DNA of 47,968 nucleotides. Source: CAYOEV01 sp964403075. Its GTDB lineage: Bacteria > Bacteroidota > Bacteroidia > Cytophagales > Cyclobacteriaceae. This document shows positions 44,081 through 47,968 of the stretch, piece after piece. The stretch lies in the NCBI GenBank assembly GCA_964403075.1, contig CAYOEV010000020.1, positions 1 through 47,968 on the forward strand, given 5' to 3'. Positions within the stretch are counted from its first letter, which is position 1; each line of letters opens with the position of its first letter. The position numbers and the translations under genes were made by a program. Under the pieces are notes generated by a model, which was not told where the DNA came from, did not search any database, and was given only the letters and a program-made list of their open reading frames with translations.

Positions 44081-45733
44081 CTAAGCAGTGGCTTCCCTCA
44101 TGAGACGAAAAGCGCTTTCATTCATTTGAGGGTCAGTGAATACCTCAATAACGCGTACCCGGTCGGGTAATGTTTTCCAATCTGTTGATAGGTAATTTTC
44201 AAGTGTCTTCAAATCCTTGACTACGTGGTATTCGATAAAATGCATTTGACAAAGCAGGGCAGCATTCAATTGATGTTTTGTTTCAAAATAGGCATCTAGC
44301 TCAGGTAGATTACGCGGGCCCTCGATCAGGCGAAATATGCCACCCCCTTGATTATTAAGTAAGAAAATGGTGAGGGGTACATCCAGATGATGGTTAAAAA
44401 AAGCATTCGAATCATAGAAGAAGCCAACGTCGCCTGTGAGCAGTACGTGATGTCGCTTACGGTCGGCCAAGGCATGACCCAGAGCAGTGGATGTAACACC
44501 GTCAATTCCACTCGTTCCGCGGTTACTGTAAATATCCTGGTTGTCCAAGGAAGCAGGGAGTAAATCCAAGTACCTCACAGGCATGGAATTTCCCATATGT
44601 AAGGTGCCATTATCAGGCAACACATTGAGAATACAGTTTACAACAACAAGCTCTGAATAAGGAAGTCTCGCCAAGGTACCTGTAACATGGGATACCGTCC
44701 GAAGACTTTTAGATTTCCAGTTATTTAGGTAGTTGATACAAGTGAGTCTTTGCGGCCACAGGGTCAATAACTGGGTAATATTTTCCTGAACAATATGGGG
44801 CTGTGACTGATAAGTATCCACCGGCACGCCGGCAGGGTCGAAGTGCCAATGCACCTTTGGTTTGAATTGGCGCAGGTAGTTTTTTAAGCTCTTGGACAAA
44901 ACTGAAAAACCTGCTGTAATCAGGATATCCGGCTGCAATTCCGGTTGATTATTTAGAAACCAATCAACCAAAGTTATTCCAGAGTTATGTAGCGAAAGGT
45001 TGTTCAAAGGCGCGTGAATAACGGGTACTTTTTCGGAGACTGCTAGAATAGCCGATTGGAGTTCCGCATCCGGATCGTGCTGTCCGATGAGTAATAAAAT
45101 TTTTTTACTCCCTGTCAATTCCTCAATAAAAGGCATTAAGTCCAAGTCAACGGTTGGCTGCCGAACTACCGAGGGAGAAACCTGACTGTATTTCAGCTCC
45201 TCCGTCGCCGGCGGATAAAACGGTTCTTCGAGAGGTACATTAATCTGTACCGGACCCCTTGGATTTTGCAGAGAAAGGGTAATGGCCTTTTGAATTATAT
45301 TGGAATACTCAGTGGCTGCAATGGTATCTTCAACAAGCGGTGTCTGGAAAACCGCTTTAACATGCGGATAAAGTGCACCTTTTTGACGGATCGTTTGTCC
45401 ATCACGTTGATCTACCAAATAAGGAGGTCGATCTGCTGTGAAAACTATCAAAGGAAGTTGCCGGTAAAAGGCTTCTGCCACTGCCGGACCATAATTCAAT
45501 ACGGCCGTTCCTGAGGTACAACAAAGTGCCACCGGACGCCCGGATGCCTGAGCCATTCCTAGCGCTGCAAAACCCGCCACTCGCTCATCTGGAAAAATGT
45601 ATTTATCTATGCCTGTGAAGCGTGCAAATGAAACCGCAATTGGTGCGTTTCGGGAACCTGGAGAGTGCACGTAGTGACGAACACCTAATGCAAAACAGTA
45701 AGCAGCCGTATCAAATATTACCTGATGCCACAT
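44081..45733 (-). CDS. menD: SEPHCHC synthase (menaquinone step 2)
   Basis: 550 residues, thiamine-diphosphate enzyme. Conserved Glu50 sits in FPDERVAGFAALG, SPGSRNAPIA at 24-33 is typical, and the ThDP/Mg motif runs GDVGFFYDSNAF to NNQGGGIF. It joins 2-oxoglutarate-derived succinic semialdehyde to isochorismate. It overlaps the isochorismate synthase end by 23 bases, so one operon. Length is standard for MenD. Confidence 0.95.
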   Translation of the reverse strand: MWHQVIFDTAAYCFALGVRHYVHSPGSRNAPIAVSFARFTGIDKYIFPDERVAGFAALGMAQASGRPVALCCTSGTAVLNYGPAVAEAFYRQLPLIVFTADRPPYLVDQRDGQTIRQKGALYPHVKAVFQTPLVEDTIAATEYSNIIQKAITLSLQNPRGPVQINVPLEEPFYPPATEELKYSQVSPSVVRQPTVDLDLMPFIEELTGSKKILLLIGQHDPDAELQSAILAVSEKVPVIHAPLNNLSLHNSGITLVDWFLNNQPELQPDILITAGFSVLSKSLKNYLRQFKPKVHWHFDPAGVPVDTYQSQPHIVQENITQLLTLWPQRLTCINYLNNWKSKSLRTVSHVTGTLARLPYSELVVVNCILNVLPDNGTLHMGNSMPVRYLDLLPASLDNQDIYSNRGTSGIDGVTSTALGHALADRKRHHVLLTGDVGFFYDSNAFFNHHLDVPLTIFLLNNQGGGIFRLIEGPRNLPELDAYFETKHQLNAALLCQMHFIEYHVVKDLKTLENYLSTDWKTLPDRVRVIEVFTDPQMNESAFRLMREATA

Positions 45734-46889
45734 AAGGTTTGAGCCACCTCCTAAGAATACTTATTTTCATTTGGGTTTCATACGCCTCTTTTTGAGGTGT
45801 AGAATCAGACGTAATGCCCGCTCCTGCATAAAGGCGAGCCACCTGATTCTGGATGTGCATACAGCGCAAGTTTACATAGAGATGAGATTGAAAGCCAAAA
45901 CCAACAGGTCCTAAAAAGCCGGCGAAATAAGCCCTATCGAAATGCTCCAATTCAGTGATCAGCTGCTGAGCAGTTATTCTTGGCATACCACAGACAGCAG
46001 AGGTTGGGTGCAGTAGGACAAGCATTTGTTCGGCTAAATCCGAAAAATGAACTTCGTCCTGGTAAACTATAAATGTCGTTTTCAAGTGTGCCAATGCACC
46101 TGCTCTTACGGTTTTTGGTCCGATTTCGTGGAATTCCCTCAGACGTAGGGCTTTAAAGCAGTTGATCACATACCTGCTGACCATGGCCTGCTCTTCAATT
46201 TCTTTTTGTGTCCAACTCAATTCACTCAGTCGTGCATCGAGGTTAAGACCCTTGGTTCCGGCCAAGGCCACAGTCTTAAAATGCGCAGGCGTGTCCTCCA
46301 GTAACAATTCCGGAGTCGCTCCAATCCACAATCCTCGGCCAGGTAGATAAGTCAAGCTGCAAAAGGCATCCGGATAAGCGTGCAAGAGCTGTTGAAAAAA
46401 TGTCCAAGGATCAAAATCGTGAAGGGGAAGATCCTCATATCTGGCCAGTACAACTTTTGCTAATTCACCTGATTGGAGAGAGGAGATGGCACGGGCTACC
46501 TGCTCTTCATAAGTCGTGATTGATACTGACTCAATGGGTCTTCTTTTTGTGGGTTTTGCTACTGACGTTTTGAGTAAATGCTTTACTCGATCTACAATTT
46601 GATCAGATGCTTCAGGAGCCAGATGCCAGTGCTCATCTTGTAAAAGATATAAATCGGCCGGAATGAATTGAGCCTTTACGGGATGATTGGCCTTGTAAGC
46701 GTTGATCACAAATCCAGGTCGCTGCCGCCTGAGCGGAGCTGTAGTATCTGCAAGTTTGCCGCCTACGATCAGATGGGTTTTTTGTTCGTTTGGAAGTTTC
46801 CAACAAGCCAGAGGCAGGGGCCCATCAATAAGTGTGCGAATCACTTGCCCTTGGTCCCTGGCTATGGATAAGCCTGCAGACGATTTCAC
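45711..46889 (-). CDS. menF: isochorismate synthase
   Basis: 392 residues, chorismate-binding family. The active-site region HPTSAVCGMPR and the C-terminal FAGFLGPVG, Y(A)GAGI and EAYETQMKI motifs match isochorismate synthases. It converts chorismate to isochorismate and feeds menD. Start is GTG at 46889, overlapping the hotdog gene stop (GTGA). Entry enzyme of this pathway; EntC-type siderophore use is unlikely because menD follows at once. Confidence 0.93.
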   Translation of the reverse strand: MKSSAGLSIARDQGQVIRTLIDGPLPLACWKLPNEQKTHLIVGGKLADTTAPLRRQRPGFVINAYKANHPVKAQFIPADLYLLQDEHWHLAPEASDQIVDRVKHLLKTSVAKPTKRRPIESVSITTYEEQVARAISSLQSGELAKVVLARYEDLPLHDFDPWTFFQQLLHAYPDAFCSLTYLPGRGLWIGATPELLLEDTPAHFKTVALAGTKGLNLDARLSELSWTQKEIEEQAMVSRYVINCFKALRLREFHEIGPKTVRAGALAHLKTTFIVYQDEVHFSDLAEQMLVLLHPTSAVCGMPRITAQQLITELEHFDRAYFAGFLGPVGFGFQSHLYVNLRCMHIQNQVARLYAGAGITSDSTPQKEAYETQMKISILRRWLKPYVASGNI

Positions 46890-47326
46890 GGCTTATTGTT
46901 GGTTAACACGGCAACAGTGATCCTGCTGATTGACACTAACTCGTCCCTCTCATTGGTAACTGTAATATGCCATACATGGGTAGACTTACCCAAATGTATG
47001 GGAGATACCTTTCCGTTTACCCATCCATCACGCACTGATTTTACATGATTGGCATTTATTTCCAAACCAACAGGTGATTCTTTACCCAAATCAATAATTA
47101 ATGTAGAGGCCAAACTTCCCAAGGTCTCAGCTAAAGTTACCGACGCACCCCCATGTAACAAGCCCAAGGGCTGCCGGGTTCTGTTATCCACCGGCATGCG
47201 TGCCCGGAGATAATCCGGTCCTACTTCCACAAACTCGATACCCAAATGGTCAATCATGTTCCCTTTTCCCATTTCATTTAGTACCTCTAGGACAACATGT
47301 GAGGGAAATATGTTTGTTTTGTTCAT
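46886..47326 (-). CDS. hotdog-fold thioesterase, probable DHNA-CoA hydrolase
   Basis: 146 residues from ATG at 47326; a GTG at 47368 gives a longer frame that would run into the divergent phosphatase start, so I prefer the ATG. PaaI/EntH-type motif: QPLGLLHGGASVTLAETLGS, with catalytic Glu in AETLGS, then GLEINANHVKSVRDG. Coupled to menF by a 4-base overlap, so it probably hydrolyses 1,4-dihydroxy-2-naphthoyl-CoA (MenI role). Function from context; the family is broad. Confidence 0.85.
   Translation of the reverse strand: MNKTNIFPSHVVLEVLNEMGKGNMIDHLGIEFVEVGPDYLRARMPVDNRTRQPLGLLHGGASVTLAETLGSLASTLIIDLGKESPVGLEINANHVKSVRDGWVNGKVSPIHLGKSTHVWHITVTNERDELVSISRITVAVLTNNKP
47309..47316 (+). promoter_or_regulatory. 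-7 motif before the histidine phosphatase gene
   Basis: TATGTTTG fits TAnnTTTG and lies 39 bases ahead of the likely TTG start at 47355. It is inside the divergent hotdog gene's N-terminus. No -33 element is clear. Confidence 0.3.
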
Positions 47327-47354
47327 CAAATGCAAATAAACCAAACTCTGTCCA

Positions 47355-47968
47355 TTGAAAGTATCCACTTTATATTTATTGCGTCATGGGGAAACCGATT
47401 TCAACAGGAAGGGCATGGTTCAGGGCCGCGGTGTAGATGCATCACTTAACGATATTGGCCGGCAACAAGCCGTAAGTACCTTCGAGTATTTGAAGCAGTT
47501 CCCTTTGGATTCATTGTTTACATCAAGCCTGAAACGTACGCATGAAACTGTAGCGCTCTTTGAGGCCTCCGGAATGAATAAAGTTGAACATGACGGATTC
47601 GACGAAATCAGCTGGGGATCTTATGAGGGCGTACCCACCACTCCTGATCGAAAAGCTGACTATTGGCAATCTGTACAGCGCTGGCGTCAGGGTGAAATTG
47701 ATCATAGCATAGGAGGGGGGGAGTCCCCACGAGAAGTAATGATTCGTCAGAAAACAGCCATGAACCATTTGTATGATACGGCAGGCAATCACGCACTGGT
47801 GTGTATGCATGGACGGGCCATACGCATTTTACTCTGTTGGTTGTTGGGTTACCCTTTGCAATATATGGACGAGTTTCCTCATCAAAATTGTAGCATTTAC
47901 GAACTTCGGCGACATGGCGAAGCTTTCGTAGTTAAGAAATTTAATTATACCAATCATTTGAATAACTA
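47355..47968 (+). CDS. histidine phosphatase family protein, 3' end cut by window edge
   Basis: 204 codons visible, frame still open at the edge. The phosphohistidine motif is LLRHGETDFN (His11), with SSLKRTHETV, EISWGSYEG and a second catalytic His in VCMHGRAIRI, so the phosphoglycerate mutase/cobC-type fold is complete in its core. The first usable start is TTG at 47355 (a stop lies at 47337 in frame), giving MKVSTLYLLRHGET, a normal family beginning. No ATG lies ahead of the RHG motif. Substrate unknown; AHG-type phosphatases of this size act on small phosphoesters. Confidence 0.85.
   Translation, partial: MKVSTLYLLRHGETDFNRKGMVQGRGVDASLNDIGRQQAVSTFEYLKQFPLDSLFTSSLKRTHETVALFEASGMNKVEHDGFDEISWGSYEGVPTTPDRKADYWQSVQRWRQGEIDHSIGGGESPREVMIRQKTAMNHLYDTAGNHALVCMHGRAIRILLCWLLGYPLQYMDEFPHQNCSIYELRRHGEAFVVKKFNYTNHLNN

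Overview
The window looks like ordinary chromosome of a free-living, probably aquatic member of the Bacteroidota, most likely a Cytophagales-type lineage. The evidence is indirect. There is a Na+-pumping NADH:quinone reductase operon, a menaquinone pathway, two-gene AddA/AddB-like recombination nucleases, parE-parC lengths and fusions typical of the phylum, FecR/DUF4974 and TonB-like proteins, many secreted or lipid-anchored proteins, and several TAnnTTTG (-7) promoter motifs. I see no phage, insertion sequence, CRISPR array, plasmid gene or rRNA. A CAT-anticodon tRNA is cut by the left edge and a histidine phosphatase by the right edge.

Layout. 1-5.7 kb: tRNA and its terminator, an MFS transporter, then a divergent pair made of a paraoxonase-type (PON) beta-propeller lactonase and a secreted penicillin-acylase-family Ntn hydrolase, followed by a small STAS-like protein. 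5.9-9.6 kb: an orphan PAS sensor histidine kinase, a small secreted protein and a histone-deacetylase-family hydrolase. 9.7-14.4 kb: nqrABCDE in one tight operon, ending in a strong bidirectional hairpin where nqrF would be expected. 14.4-20.8 kb: a TonB-C domain protein and the addA-addB pair. 21-28.9 kb: serine hydrolase, ArfB-like ribosome rescue factor, long PurF-type amidotransferase, secreted GATase-like protein, MacB-type permease, small secreted protein and apt. 29.2-31.2 kb: BamE-like lipoprotein, alkylglycerol-monooxygenase-like hydroxylase and a membrane protein. 31.4-37.2 kb: parE-parC-trmH-sanA operon. 37.3-39.7 kb: TerB-like protein, a secreted protein with collagen-like Gly-X-Y tracts and a rhomboid protease. 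40-48 kb: DoxX protein and a menaquinone block (unknown gene-menE, then menD-menF-hotdog thioesterase) interrupted by a STAS-like gene and an orphan FecR-like gene on the opposite strand.

How the genes fit together. The menaquinone genes supply the quinone that Na+-NQR reduces, so respiration is the clearest theme. AddAB and topoisomerase IV are DNA maintenance; apt and the PurF-like protein are purine metabolism. Many genes overlap by 4-23 bases (addA/addB, nqrB/C/D, parC/trmH/sanA, hotdog/menF/menD, menE/unknown, hydroxylase/lipoprotein), which supports operons.

No clear new defence or mobile system is present. The most interesting leads are the adjacent lactonase-type and acylase-type hydrolases (possible attack on both bonds of acyl-homoserine lactones), the nqr operon without nqrF, the collagen-like protein whose glycine register is kept across interruptions, a FecR protein without an anti-sigma domain, and an unrecognised gene coupled to menE. 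Several starts were moved from the longest open frame to a better-supported codon; reasons are given in the entries.
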